A stretch of 64,000 nt of DNA from Miltoncostaea sp963823515 (GTDB lineage: Bacteria; Actinomycetota; Thermoleophilia; Miltoncostaeales; Miltoncostaeaceae). Shown here piece after piece: positions 39,396-48,811 of this stretch (position 1 is the first letter of the stretch; each line of letters starts with the position of its first letter). Location of the stretch: positions 186,001 to 250,000 of the forward strand of contig CAWGMB010000004.1 in NCBI GenBank assembly GCA_963823515.1, read 5' to 3'. Position numbers and translations under genes: made by a program. The notes beneath the pieces were generated by a model. That model was not told where the DNA came from, did no database searches, and saw only the letters and a list, made by a program, of their open reading frames with translations.

Positions 39396-41044
39396 CGGCG
39401 CGGCGCCCTCGCGAGGGCGACGTAGGTCCGGCGGGCCTTCACCCGGACGTTGCGCCTGAGCCGCAGGTCGCGCACGGTGACCGTGCCCTCGGTGACCCGG
39501 ATTATCGTCCGGTCGCAGCGGTCGGTGATCGTCCAGGCCGTTCCGTTGGCGACCGCCACGGCGTAGCGGCCGGTGGTGCGGTAGCGCCCGCGCACCTTGA
39601 CCCGTACCCGGCGCGAGGGGGGCCTCTTCTTGGCCTTCTTCCTGCGAGCGCTCTCGGTCGCCCGCCCGGCGATGGCTCGCGCGGAGCACCTCAGCGGGCC
39701 GTTGAGGCGCAGGTCGGCGACGGCGGTGTCGGCGATCGGCTGCACCACCAGCACCTTGCCTCCCGACAGGCGCGCCGTGGCCTCGGCACTCGAATCCGGC
39801 GCGCGGACGGTCAGGTCCACGCTGCCCCGGGTGGCGTCGACCACCGACTCGTTGGGCGCCAGGTCGGCTTCGCGCAGTGAGACGAAGGTGGTGGTCGCCC
39901 GCGGGCGCACCCTGACCGTGCCGCCGAACGGGGTCACGCCGACGGTCTTCCGCGCCTCGGGAGGCGGAAGCGTCCCGATCTCGCTGAGGCGCCGGACCCG
40001 CGCGTTGCCCGTGTCGCCGATCAACAGGCCCCCGCCCGGCTGCGGGGTGACCGAGGTCGGCGTGTCGAGCGACGCCCCGGACGCCGGGCCGCCGTCGCCG
40101 CCGAGGTCGCGCCGCTCGCCGGCGACGGTCACGATCGTCCCGAGGGGGGTCACCCGCCGCAGGCGGTCGGCGAGGGTGTCCGCCATGAGGAAGCCGCCGT
40201 TGGTCAGCGCAATCACGCCGGCCGGGCCGCCGAGCCGGGTGCGCAGCGCGGGCACGGAGTCGTCGATCCGCCCCACCCCGCCACCGGCCGCCGTGGTGAT
40301 GACGCCGCCTGGCGCCACGCGCCGGATCCGCCGGTTGCCCAGGTCGGCGATCAGCAGGCCGCCGTCGGGGGCGATGCTGACCGAGCGCGGATCCGAGAGG
40401 CCGGCGGCGACGGCTGGGCCGCCGTCGCCGCCGAAGCCGGGGCTGGTGCCCGCGACGGTTGACATCACGCCGGCGGCCGACACCGCGCGGATGCGGCCGT
40501 TGCCGGAGTCGGCGATCAGGTAGCCGCCGCCGGGGAGCGGCGTGAGACCGCGCGGGCCGTTCAGGAGGGCCGCCGCCGCAGGGCCGCCGTCGCCCGCCAG
40601 TCCGCGGACCGATCCGGCGACCGTGGTGATGATCCCGCCGGGGGAGATGCGCCGGATGCGGTCGTTGCCGGTGTCGGCGATCAGGATGCTCCCGTCGGTG
40701 AGCACGGCGACGTCGGAGGGGGCGTTGAGCTCGGCGTCGGCGGCCGGGCCGCCGTCGCCGAAGAAGCCCCGCCCGTTCCCGGCGATGGTCGTGATGATCC
40801 CGTTGGGCGCCACCCGGCGGATGGCGTCGTTGCCGGCGTCGGCGACCAGGAGCGCGCCGTCGGCCGCGATCGCCGTGCCCTCGGGCCCGTTCAGCTGCGC
40901 GCCGGTGGCCGGCCCGCCGTCGCCGGAGAGGCCCGGGGTGGTCCCTGCGAAGGTCGTGAGGGTGCCCTCGGCCGCGTTCGCGGCGGGCAGGGCGAGCACC
41001 AGCGCGATGGCGGGGAGCGTGAGGTGGCGGCTGCGGATCGGCAT
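39392..41044 (-). CDS. Secreted NHL-repeat beta-propeller protein
   Basis: The 550-residue protein has a signal peptide (ALVLALPAANA) and six to seven NHL-like repeats of the type NGIITTIAGNGRGFFGDGGPA followed by GSILIADTGNDRIRRI. They occupy residues ~25-335 and form a propeller. A C-terminal region has SVDLTVRAPD and a Cys-containing domain (GTAWTITDRCDRTIIRVTEGTVTVRDL) seen in other secreted proteins of this lineage. The role is unknown; propellers usually bind proteins or ligands. Confidence 0.88.
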   Translation of the reverse strand: MPIRSRHLTLPAIALVLALPAANAAEGTLTTFAGTTPGLSGDGGPATGAQLNGPEGTAIAADGALLVADAGNDAIRRVAPNGIITTIAGNGRGFFGDGGPAADAELNAPSDVAVLTDGSILIADTGNDRIRRISPGGIITTVAGSVRGLAGDGGPAAAALLNGPRGLTPLPGGGYLIADSGNGRIRAVSAAGVMSTVAGTSPGFGGDGGPAVAAGLSDPRSVSIAPDGGLLIADLGNRRIRRVAPGGVITTAAGGGVGRIDDSVPALRTRLGGPAGVIALTNGGFLMADTLADRLRRVTPLGTIVTVAGERRDLGGDGGPASGASLDTPTSVTPQPGGGLLIGDTGNARVRRLSEIGTLPPPEARKTVGVTPFGGTVRVRPRATTTFVSLREADLAPNESVVDATRGSVDLTVRAPDSSAEATARLSGGKVLVVQPIADTAVADLRLNGPLRCSARAIAGRATESARRKKAKKRPPSRRVRVKVRGRYRTTGRYAVAVANGTAWTITDRCDRTIIRVTEGTVTVRDLRLRRNVRVKARRTYVALARAPRR

Positions 41045-41133
41045 GAGGTGAGGATGGCGCGCGGGGTGGGGTCCGTCCGTCGCGGACGCGACGCCCGGTG
41101 CGTGCGCTCCGTGACGTCGGCTACTGTCGCCGC

Positions 41134-42900
41134 GTGCGCATCTCCCGTCAACGCGGCAGAGGTGTGATCCTCGCCGGCGTGGGCGTCGCGGCGGCCGCGA
41201 TCGGGCTCCTCGCGTCGGGCGCGGGCACGCTCGACCGGCTGGAGCGCGTCTCGGTCGACCAGCGCTTCCAGGTGCGCGGCGACCGGACGCCCCCCGCCGA
41301 TGTCGTCGTCGTCGGCGTCGACGAGAACACGCAGGAGGACCTCGAGAGGCGGTGGCCGTTCCCCCGCCGCGTGCAGGCGCAGGCCGTCGAGAACCTGACG
41401 ACGGCCGGGGCGGCGGTCATCGCCTACGACATCCAGCTCACCGTGCCGACCGACGACGCCGACGATCAGGCGATCTACGCGGCGTTCGACGCGTCGCACC
41501 GGGTCGTGCTGGCGACCGCCCGCTACAACGGCGCGAACGGGGCGGACGTGATGTTCCTCGACGAGGACCTCACCGCCGCCGGCATCCGGATGGGCCACGT
41601 CGCCTTCCCCGACACTCCGGACAACGTCTTCCGACGGGTGCCCCTCGGCGTCGACGGCCTCGGCTCCTTCGCGGCCGTCGCCGCCGAGCGATTCACCGGC
41701 CGGCCGGTCGCCGACGTCCGCTCGGGCCGCAGCGTCCTGATCGACTATGCGGGCAGCCCGGGGACGATCACCACGATCCCCTACGAGGACGCCGTCCGCG
41801 GACGGCTCGCGCCGGGGGCGGTGCGGGGGAAGGTCGTCGTGGTCGGCACGACGGGGCTCTCCCTCGGCGACACCCACCCGACCCCCTTCGGCGGCGCGCC
41901 GATGGCCGGCCCGGAGATCAACGCGAACGCCATCGCCGCGCTGATCGCCGGCGAGCCCCTGTCCGACGCGCCGGGATGGCTCGACGCCCTCGCGATCATC
42001 GGGCTCGCCGCCCTCGGGGCGGCCGCGGCTCTCTGGCGGCGCGCCTGGATCACGGTGCTCGCCGCCCTCGCGGCGGGAGCGGCCTTCCTCCTCGTCGCCC
42101 AGCTGGCCTTCTCCGGCGGCACGGTGCTGCGCGTCCCAGAGGCGCTGCTCGCGCTCGCCCTCGCCTCCGTTGGCGGCGTCGTCGTCAACTACGCGACGGT
42201 CGACCGCCAGCGGGCCCGCCTGCGCGCCGAGTTCACCCGCTTCGTCCCCGCGGGGGTGGTGGATCAGGTCATGGAGCGCGTCGGCGACGACCAGCGGCTC
42301 GGCGGGCGCCGGATCTACTGCACGGTGATGTTCGCCGACCTGCGCGGCTTCACGGCCGTCGCCGAGCGGATGCCCCCGGAGACCGTCATCGAGATGCTCA
42401 ACCGCTACCTCGGCGAGATGACCGACGCGATCCTCGACGAGGGCGGCACGGTGGTCTCCTACATGGGCGACGGCATCATGGCGATCTTCGGGGCGCCCAT
42501 CGAGCGCCCGGACCACGCCGACCGGGCCGTCGCCGCCGCGCGCCGGATGCGCGACGAGCGCCTGCCGGCGTTCAACGCATGGTGCGCCGGGCGCGTGCCG
42601 GGAGAGGGGTTCCGCATGGGGATCGGCGTCGCGAGCGGGCCGGTCATGTCAGGCAACGTGGGCTCGGAGCGGCGCATGGAGTACGCGGCGGTGGGCGACA
42701 CCACCAACATCGCCTCGCGGCTGCAGTCGCTCACCAAGGAGGCGGAGTCGATGGTCCTGATCGCCGACTCCACGCGCGCCGCCTTGACCGGGCCGGTGGA
42801 CGACCTCACCGCGGTGGGGGCGCTGGACGTCCGCGGCCGTCAGGTGCCGGCCTCCGTGTGGACGTTGTCCGCACCGTCTCCGCAGGCTCCCGCGCCATGA
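41134..42900 (+). CDS. CHASE2-domain class III adenylate/guanylate cyclase
   Basis: The 588-residue protein has an N-terminal helix, a large extracytoplasmic CHASE2 sensor (residues ~40-280, with DVVVVGVDENTQEDL and WPFPRR), three closely spaced helices (~285-360) and a cytoplasmic cyclase domain. Catalytic residues are present: metal-binding Asp in FADLRGF and MGDGIMAIFG, and the transition-state pair in NIASRLQ. It should make cAMP in response to an external signal. GTG 41134 matches the start of homology. A likely upstream partner of the Crp/Fnr protein at 38742. Confidence 0.93.
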   Translation: MRISRQRGRGVILAGVGVAAAAIGLLASGAGTLDRLERVSVDQRFQVRGDRTPPADVVVVGVDENTQEDLERRWPFPRRVQAQAVENLTTAGAAVIAYDIQLTVPTDDADDQAIYAAFDASHRVVLATARYNGANGADVMFLDEDLTAAGIRMGHVAFPDTPDNVFRRVPLGVDGLGSFAAVAAERFTGRPVADVRSGRSVLIDYAGSPGTITTIPYEDAVRGRLAPGAVRGKVVVVGTTGLSLGDTHPTPFGGAPMAGPEINANAIAALIAGEPLSDAPGWLDALAIIGLAALGAAAALWRRAWITVLAALAAGAAFLLVAQLAFSGGTVLRVPEALLALALASVGGVVVNYATVDRQRARLRAEFTRFVPAGVVDQVMERVGDDQRLGGRRIYCTVMFADLRGFTAVAERMPPETVIEMLNRYLGEMTDAILDEGGTVVSYMGDGIMAIFGAPIERPDHADRAVAAARRMRDERLPAFNAWCAGRVPGEGFRMGIGVASGPVMSGNVGSERRMEYAAVGDTTNIASRLQSLTKEAESMVLIADSTRAALTGPVDDLTAVGALDVRGRQVPASVWTLSAPSPQAPAP

Positions 42901-43415
42901 TCCACTCGAGGAGACCGGTGCGAGCCGTCGCACAGCTGCGCGCGCTGATCGGGACGAGCCGCGCGGGAGCGGCCGCCTACGGGTGCAGCCCGCTCCTGAT
43001 CGCGCGGATCACGGCCCGGGTGCGTCGCCGGCAGGCCTTCGAGTACCCCGAGGCCCTCAGGGTGGGGGCCCTCGATCCGGGCATCTCCGACGCGGAGCGG
43101 GGCGCGTACGTCAGCCGCCACGCGAACCTGGAGGCCCAGGGTCCCTTGAACGGCGGCAACGAGACGCCCGCGATCACCGGCGACAAGTCCGTCTTCTACC
43201 GCTGCTGCGCGCTGCTGGGCGTCCCCGTCCCGGCGCTCCACGGGATCCTGGACACCCGGGGCTCGAGCTGGGACGCGTCCGGCCGGGTCCTGGTCGACCC
43301 GGGCGACGTCGAGCGGTTCCTCGCCAAGGGGGTTCCGGCCTGCGGCCGACGTCGGTCCGGCTCTCGGGCGTCGCGATGGCACGCCGCCGCGACGGCCCCT
43401 GTGTCACCTCCCTGA
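42897..43415 (+). pseudogene. N-terminal remnant of an ATP-grasp (sugar-transfer-associated-like) protein
   Basis: The 172-codon frame reads YVSRHANLEAQGPLNGG, ITGDKSVFYRCCALLGVPVPAL and SGRVLVDPGDVERFLAKGVPA. This matches the segment ahead of the nucleotide-binding core in ATP-grasp proteins of the sugar-transfer-associated type. Homology ends near 43345, and the frame then closes inside a terminator hairpin. The catalytic ATP-grasp domain is missing. It overlaps the cyclase stop by ATGA. Identification is by pattern only. Confidence 0.55.
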
Positions 43416-43432
43416 CACAGGGGCCGTCGCGG
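43387..43432. terminator. Perfect 20-bp hairpin
   Basis: Arms 43387-43406 (core GACGGCCCCTGTGTCA) and 43413-43432 are perfectly complementary around a 6-nt loop. It ends the cyclase/ATP-grasp transcript; the remnant's stop codon lies in the right arm. Confidence 0.9.
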
Positions 43433-43506
43433 GGCGAACGGAAGGGGCGGGGGGATCGGGCGAGTGTGTGTCCATGGTCATCCCCACCCCTCGCAAGGAG
43501 CTCACC

Positions 43507-44842
43507 ATGGCCCGCACCGCCCACAACTCGCGCACCTCCCGCCGTCTCGTCGCCGCCCTCGCCCTCACCGGCGCGATCGCCTCCGCCGGCCAGGCGGTGG
43601 CCATCCCGACCGACGGCGGCAACCAGCCCCCGCTCAACGCGCCCCCCATCGCCGTCATCGCCGGAACGCCCAACCCGGTCGTCGTCCCGACGCCCATCGT
43701 CGGTGACATCGGTCCCGGCACCGTCGTGGCGGCGGCCCTCCAGCTCGGCACCTCCGTCTCCTACTCGGCGGCCGCCTCGAGCGACTCCGACGGCACGATC
43801 GTGAAGTACGAATGGGACCTCGACGGCGACGGCACCTTCGAGAAGACCACCACCGCCGCCACCACGAGCCGGCGCTACTCCACCCCCGGCGACATCACGG
43901 TCAAGGTCCGCGTGACCGACGACGACGGCGCCAAGGCGACCGACTCGCTGCTGCTCAAGGCGCACCGCGCGCCGGCCGCCCGGATCACCGGCAAGACGGT
44001 CGCCGTCGTCGGCGAGGGCCTCACCTTCACCTCCGCGTCCACCGACGACAACGGCATCGCGTCGCTCGAGTGGGACATGGACGGCGACGGCACCTTCGAG
44101 CGCACCGGCTGCCCAGCAGAGCACCTCCTTCGGGACCACCGGCCCCCACAAGGTCGCCCTGCGCGCCACCGACACCCTCGGCGCGAAGAGCACCGCCACG
44201 ATCACGGTCCGCGTCCACCGCGCCCCGACCGCCCTGATCGTCACGCAGCCGCCGACCCCGGTCGTCAACCGGCCGACCACGCTCGACGGCTCGCGCTCCA
44301 GCGACGACGGCTCGATCGCCAGGTACGAGTGGGACCTGAACGGCGACGGCACCTTCGAGACCGACACGGCCGCCGTCCCGACGACGACCACCACGTTCAC
44401 CGCGACCGGCCCGGCGAAGGTCGGCCTGAGGGTCACCGACGACGACGGCGCCACCGACCAGACCACCCTCACCCTGCAGGTCGCGGCCACCCCGGCCGCC
44501 ACCATCGACTCGCTCGCCCCGCGCATCCGCCCGCTGAAGAAGGCCCTGCGGATGTCCCGCAAGAACCGCATCTCCTTCCGGATCGCCTGCCCGGCCTCCG
44601 AGCAGATCTGCACCGTCGGCGTGAAGGTCCGCGGCGCCAAGGGCGCCCTCGCCGGCCGCCTCCTCGGCAGGGCCCGCGTCCAGCTCCAGGGCGGCGCCCG
44701 TCGCACCGTCACGGTCCGCATGTCGAAGAAGGCCGCCAAGGCCGTCCGCCGCGGCACCCTCCGCGCCCGCGTCATCCTCACCGCCACCGACGCCACCGGC
44801 AACCGCGCCGTCACCCGCACCGCGGTGAGGATCCGCCGGTAG
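43507..44842 (+). CDS. Secreted PKD-domain protein, frame broken near 44118
   Basis: AAGGAG lies 5 nt before the ATG at 43507. A signal peptide (LVAALALTGAIASAGQAVA) is followed by PKD repeats: VKYEWDLDGDGTFEKT with ITVKVRVTDDDGA, then SLEWDMDGDGTFERT. At about 44118 the literal frame shifts into His/Arg-rich nonsense and runs through to the next gene. Skipping one base restores TSFGTTGPHKVALRATD, RYEWDLNGDGTFETD with KVGLRVTDDDGA, and a basic C-terminal domain (IRPLKKALRMSRKNRISFRIAC) ending at 44842. The intact product would be ~445 residues, a surface protein with three PKD domains. Confidence 0.78.
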
Positions 44843-44879
44843 CCCCACACGCCCCGCACCGGGGCTCCGAAGATCGACC

Positions 44880-44908
44880 CCAGCGGCCGGGATTCCCCCG
44901 GCCGCTGG
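44880..44908. terminator. Perfect 12-bp hairpin after the PKD gene
   Basis: CCAGCGGCCGGG (44880-44891) pairs with CCCGGCCGCTGG (44897-44908) around a 5-nt loop, 37 nt after the PKD stop. Confidence 0.85.
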
Positions 44909-44976
44909 TTCGTCGTGCGCCAGGTGCCCGGCGTCTCGGCGTCGCGCGCCTCGCTAACGTGGCCCGGTTGACTCCT

Positions 44977-46170
44977 GTGCGCCCAACGGCTCGGGGCCGC
45001 AGTCATCCCGCCGGCTCCGCCCCGGTGCGCGACCGCCCGACATGGATCGTCTACGCGTCGCTCGCGATCTACGGCTACTGCCTCTACGGGCTCGGCCCGG
45101 CGCTCGACGCGCTGCGCGGTGAGCTCGACGTCAGCCGCGGGGCGATCGGCCTCGGCGGGAGCGCCTTCGCCGCCGGCGCTGTCCTGACATCCCTGGGAGC
45201 GTCGGCCGTGCTGACCCGGGTCGGCCACGGGACGATCCTGCGGGCGGGGCTCCTCGGGCTGGGCGCGGGCACGGTGATGCTGGCCGTCGCCGGGCCCCTC
45301 GCGACCGTGATCGCGGCGACCTTCGTGATGGGCGTCGCCGGGACGTCGGTGCTCGTCGTCGTGCCGCTCGTGGTGGAGGCGCGCCAGCCCACGGCTCGGG
45401 CCGCGGCCCTCGCCGAGGCCAACATGGGCGCCGCCTCCGCCGGGGTGCTGGCGCCGGTGGCCGTGGGCGGGGCGATCCTGCTCGGCGCGGGCTGGCGGGT
45501 CGGGGCGCTGCTGGTGCTGGCCGCGATCGCGGCGGTGATCCTCCTGGGGCGCGCCGACGACTTCGACGGCCCACCGGCGCGCGAGGTTCGACCCGAGAGG
45601 CCCGGGCGCCTGCCCTCGGCCTTCTGGCGCTGGTGGAGCGTGATCGTGCTGGTGGTCGGGGTGGAGTTCTGCGTCGCCTTCTGGGCGACCGACTTCCTGC
45701 GCGAGGAGGCCGGCGTGGGACGGGGCCCGGCGAGCGCGGCGCTCGGCCTGTTCGTCGGGGGGATGGCCGCGGGCCGCTTCGTCGGGGGGCGCCTTGCCGT
45801 CTCGGGCGACCCCCGACGGCTGCTGGTGGGCGCGCTGGCGCTCGCCGCCGCCGGCTTCGTGCTCTTCTGGGGCACCGGCGCGCCGCTGGCGAGCCTCGCG
45901 GGGCTCGCGGTCACGGGCCTCGGCGTGGCGATGCTCTTCCCGCTCTCGCTGTCGTTCGCGATGGCGTCGGCGCCCGGGCTCTCTGCTGAGGCGAGCGCCC
46001 GGGCCTCGCTCGCCGGCGGCATCGCCGTGCTGTTCGCGCCTTACGCCCTGGCCACGCTCGCCGACGCGATCGGCGTGCGGGCCGGCTTCCTGATCGTGCC
46101 CGCGCTGATCGCCGCGGCGATCACGCTCACCCTGCGCGCCCGCCCGGTCGCGCCTGCCGCGGTGGGGTGA
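44977..46170 (+). CDS. MFS transporter (12 helices)
   Basis: About 397 residues with 12 hydrophobic segments, from WIVYASLAIYGYCLYGLGPALDAL to LIVPALIAAAITLTLRA. MFS motifs include LDVSRGAIGLGGSAFAAG and EANMGAASAGVLAPVAVGGAI. The ligand is unknown. Starts at TTG 44968, GTG 44977 and GTG 45025 are all possible; none has a clear RBS. The frame is also open upstream only because of the frameshift in the PKD gene. Confidence 0.82.
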   Translation: MRPTARGRSHPAGSAPVRDRPTWIVYASLAIYGYCLYGLGPALDALRGELDVSRGAIGLGGSAFAAGAVLTSLGASAVLTRVGHGTILRAGLLGLGAGTVMLAVAGPLATVIAATFVMGVAGTSVLVVVPLVVEARQPTARAAALAEANMGAASAGVLAPVAVGGAILLGAGWRVGALLVLAAIAAVILLGRADDFDGPPAREVRPERPGRLPSAFWRWWSVIVLVVGVEFCVAFWATDFLREEAGVGRGPASAALGLFVGGMAAGRFVGGRLAVSGDPRRLLVGALALAAAGFVLFWGTGAPLASLAGLAVTGLGVAMLFPLSLSFAMASAPGLSAEASARASLAGGIAVLFAPYALATLADAIGVRAGFLIVPALIAAAITLTLRARPVAPAAVG

Positions 46171-46263
46171 CAGGTCGCACCCCGGGGTGGCACACTCGGA
46201 CGCGTGAGTCCTCCCTGATCCCCGCCGCCATCTGACGCAGCACGACGCCTCGCCCGGCGCGCG

Positions 46264-47406
46264 GTGTGCTGGTCGGCGCTCTCGGAGGCGGTGCCGCTCT
46301 ACCCGGTGTACGCGCTGCTGTTCGTCGACAGCGGCCTGTCGGCGGCGCAGATCTCGGGGCTCTTCGTGCTGTGGTCGCTCGTCGGCGTGCTCGCCGAGGT
46401 GCCGTGCGGCGCCTGGGCCGACCTCCACTCGCGGCGCACGGCGATCGCGGCGGCCGGGGTGCTCCAGGCGGCGGGTCACCTGCTGTGGATCACCTGGCCC
46501 GCGCTCGGCGGCTTCGCCCTGGGCTTCGTGCTGTGGGGCCTCGGCGGGGCGCTGAGCTCCGGGAGCGTCCAGGCCCTGGTGCACGACGGGCTCACGGCTG
46601 TCGGTGAGGCCCACCGCTACGCCGCCGTGATGGGCCGGGCCGAGGCCGCGGCGCTGGCGGTTCAGGTGCCGCTGGCCCTGGTGGCCGGTGCGCTCTTCGC
46701 GGTGGGCGGCTATCCGTTGCTCGGCATCGCGAGCGTGGCGGTCTGCCTCGGCGCAGCGGCGCTGGCGACGCGGCTGCCGGAGGCGCCTCGCGCTCCGGTG
46801 GCCGGCGACGCGGACGAGCCGGGGTTCCTGCGGACGCTGCGCACGGGGGTGGGCGAGACGGTCGGCTCGGCGCCGGTGCGCGCGGCCGCCCTCGCCGTCG
46901 CGGTCTTCTCCGGGTTCGACGCGATCGAGGAGTACCTCCCGCTGCTCGCCTCGCGGTGGGGCGTGTCCACCGCGGCGGTGCCGGCGGCCCTGCTGGCGAT
47001 CCCGCTCTCGGGAGCGCTCGGCGCCCTGGTCGCGGGCAGGGTGCTCGGCGTGCGCGGTCGGACGCTGACGGCGGCACTGCTGGCGGGTGCCGGGGCGCTC
47101 GCGGCGGCGCTCCTGCTGGCCCGGCCGGCGGGTCTCGCGGGCGTGACGCTCTTCTACGGGGTCCAGCGCCTCGTGATGGTCGTCGCCGACGCCCGGCTGC
47201 AGGAGCGGATCGATGGGGGCTCACGGGCCACGGTCACCTCGGTCGCCTCGCTTGGCAGCGAGTTCGTCGCCATCGCGCTCTTCGGCGCGTGGGCGCTCGG
47301 CGGGCTCGGCCTGGTGGTCGTCCTCGCGGTGGCCTGCGCGCTCGCGCTCGGGCCGAGGCTCAGCCCCTCTTCGCCGCCCTCCGCTTTCCCAGGTAGAGGT
47401 CGGTGA
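46264..47406 (+). CDS. MFS transporter
   Basis: The 380-residue protein has 11-12 hydrophobic segments and the MFS loop VLAEVPCGAWADLHSRRTAIAAAG. The GTG at 46264 starts inside or just before helix 1 (CWSALSEAVPLYPVYALLF). In-frame codons upstream read RRLARRAV but meet a stop near 46216, with GTG AGT at 46204 just before it, so a small indel may hide the true start. The C terminus overlaps the convergent lpd gene by 47 nt. Confidence 0.8.
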   Translation: MCWSALSEAVPLYPVYALLFVDSGLSAAQISGLFVLWSLVGVLAEVPCGAWADLHSRRTAIAAAGVLQAAGHLLWITWPALGGFALGFVLWGLGGALSSGSVQALVHDGLTAVGEAHRYAAVMGRAEAAALAVQVPLALVAGALFAVGGYPLLGIASVAVCLGAAALATRLPEAPRAPVAGDADEPGFLRTLRTGVGETVGSAPVRAAALAVAVFSGFDAIEEYLPLLASRWGVSTAAVPAALLAIPLSGALGALVAGRVLGVRGRTLTAALLAGAGALAAALLLARPAGLAGVTLFYGVQRLVMVVADARLQERIDGGSRATVTSVASLGSEFVAIALFGAWALGGLGLVVVLAVACALALGPRLSPSSPPSAFPGRGR

Positions 47407-48811
47407 TCGTGCCCTCCGCCGCCTCGGCCGCGAAGCCGAGGGTCTCGGAGAGGGTGGGGTGGGGGTGGATCGTGAGACCCAGGTCTCCGGCGTCGGAGCC
47501 CATCTCGAGGGCGTGGACGGCCTCGGCGATCAGCTCCCCGGCGTTGACGCCCACGATCCCGGCGCCGAGGATCCGGCGGCTCCCCGGGTCGATCACCAGC
47601 TTGGTGCGCCCCTCGCCGCGCCCCACCGAGAGCGCCCGGCCGGAGGCGGCCCAGGGGAAGGCGGCCACCTCGTGGGCGATCCGCTTCGCCTTCGCCTCGG
47701 TCTCGGTGAGCCCCATCCAGGCGACCTCGGGGTCGGTGTAGGCCACCGACGGGATCGTGGCCGGGTCGAAGGCCGACGGGTGGCCCGCGATCACCTCGGC
47801 CGCGACCACCCCTTGATGGGTCGCCTTGTGGGCGAGCATCGGGTCGCCCGTGACGTCGCCGATGGCGTGGATGTGCGGAGCGCTCGTGCGCATCCGCTCA
47901 TCGACGGCGATCACGCCACGTTCGTCCACCTCGACGCCCGCCGCCTGCGCGTCGATCTCGCCGCCGCGGGCGCGGCGGCCGACGGCCACCAGGACGCGGT
48001 CGAAGGTCCGGGCCTGCGGGGCGTCGTCGCCCTCGAAGGTGGCGCGCAGGCCTCCCTCGGCGGCCTCGACGGAGGCGACGCGCGTGCCGAGGTGGATCGC
48101 CTCGTAGCGCTTCTCGATGCGGGCGCGCAGGGGCTTCACGAGGTCCGGGTCGCAGCCGGGGATCAACTGGTCGAGCATCTCGACGACCGTGATCCGCGAG
48201 CCCAGCGCGTCGTAGACCGTCGCCATCTCCAGGCCGATGATGCCGCCGCCCACCACCAGCAGGCTGCCCGGGACGTCGGCCAGGGCGAGCGCTCCGGTCG
48301 AGTCGATCACCCGGGGGTCGTCGGGCATCGAGGGGATGCGGGCGGGCGCCGAGCCGACGGCGATCACCGCGCTCGCGAAGGCGATCGTCCGCGGCCCGTC
48401 CGGCGTCTCCACGGCCAGCTCGTTCGGCGAGGTGAAGCGACCCGTGCCGCGCACGACCTCCACCCCCCGCTGCTTCGCGAGGCCCGAGAGGCCCTTGGTC
48501 AGCCGGGTGACGACGGCCCCGGTCGAGCTCCGCAGCGCATCCAGGTCCACCGAGGGCTCGCCGAAGGTGATGCCGAGCTCGCGCGCCTCCTGCGCCTCGC
48601 TCAGCACGCGGGCGGCGTGGAGCAGCGCCTTCGAGGGGATGCAGCCGACGTTGGTGCAGACTCCGCCCAGGCGCGAGTGGCTCTCCAGAAGGACCACGCG
48701 CAGGCCGAGATCGGCCGCACGGAAGGCCGCGGTGTAGCCGCCCGGCCCGCCCCCGAGGACCACGACGTCAACGCGGTGGCCCGCGGCCCCCGTGTCGCCG
48801 CCCGCGCTCAC
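47360..48811 (-). CDS. lpdA: Dihydrolipoamide dehydrogenase (E3 of pyruvate dehydrogenase)
   Basis: The 483-residue enzyme has FAD loop VLGGGPGGYTAAFRAADLG, redox motif GGVCTNVGCIPSKALL, NAD loop VVGGGIIGLEMATVY and the C-terminal HPHPTLSETLG with catalytic His and Glu. It reoxidises the lipoyl groups of E2. It is the third gene of aceE-aceF-lpd and overlaps E2 by ATGA. Confidence 0.95.
   Translation of the reverse strand: MSAGGDTGAAGHRVDVVVLGGGPGGYTAAFRAADLGLRVVLLESHSRLGGVCTNVGCIPSKALLHAARVLSEAQEARELGITFGEPSVDLDALRSSTGAVVTRLTKGLSGLAKQRGVEVVRGTGRFTSPNELAVETPDGPRTIAFASAVIAVGSAPARIPSMPDDPRVIDSTGALALADVPGSLLVVGGGIIGLEMATVYDALGSRITVVEMLDQLIPGCDPDLVKPLRARIEKRYEAIHLGTRVASVEAAEGGLRATFEGDDAPQARTFDRVLVAVGRRARGGEIDAQAAGVEVDERGVIAVDERMRTSAPHIHAIGDVTGDPMLAHKATHQGVVAAEVIAGHPSAFDPATIPSVAYTDPEVAWMGLTETEAKAKRIAHEVAAFPWAASGRALSVGRGEGRTKLVIDPGSRRILGAGIVGVNAGELIAEAVHALEMGSDAGDLGLTIHPHPTLSETLGFAAEAAEGTITDLYLGKRRAAKRG

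Noticed and set aside
43468..46170. A single 900-residue protein joining PKD repeats to an MFS transporter
   Set aside because: The joining segment is His/Arg-rich with poor codon bias, and the PKD protein continues in the next frame to a stop at 44842 with a terminator at 44880; the fusion is a frameshift artefact.
43174..46614. A 1146-codon minus-strand open frame covering the PKD and MFS genes
   Set aside because: No domain, low-complexity Arg/Ala/Gly composition, and antisense to genes with PKD and MFS motifs.
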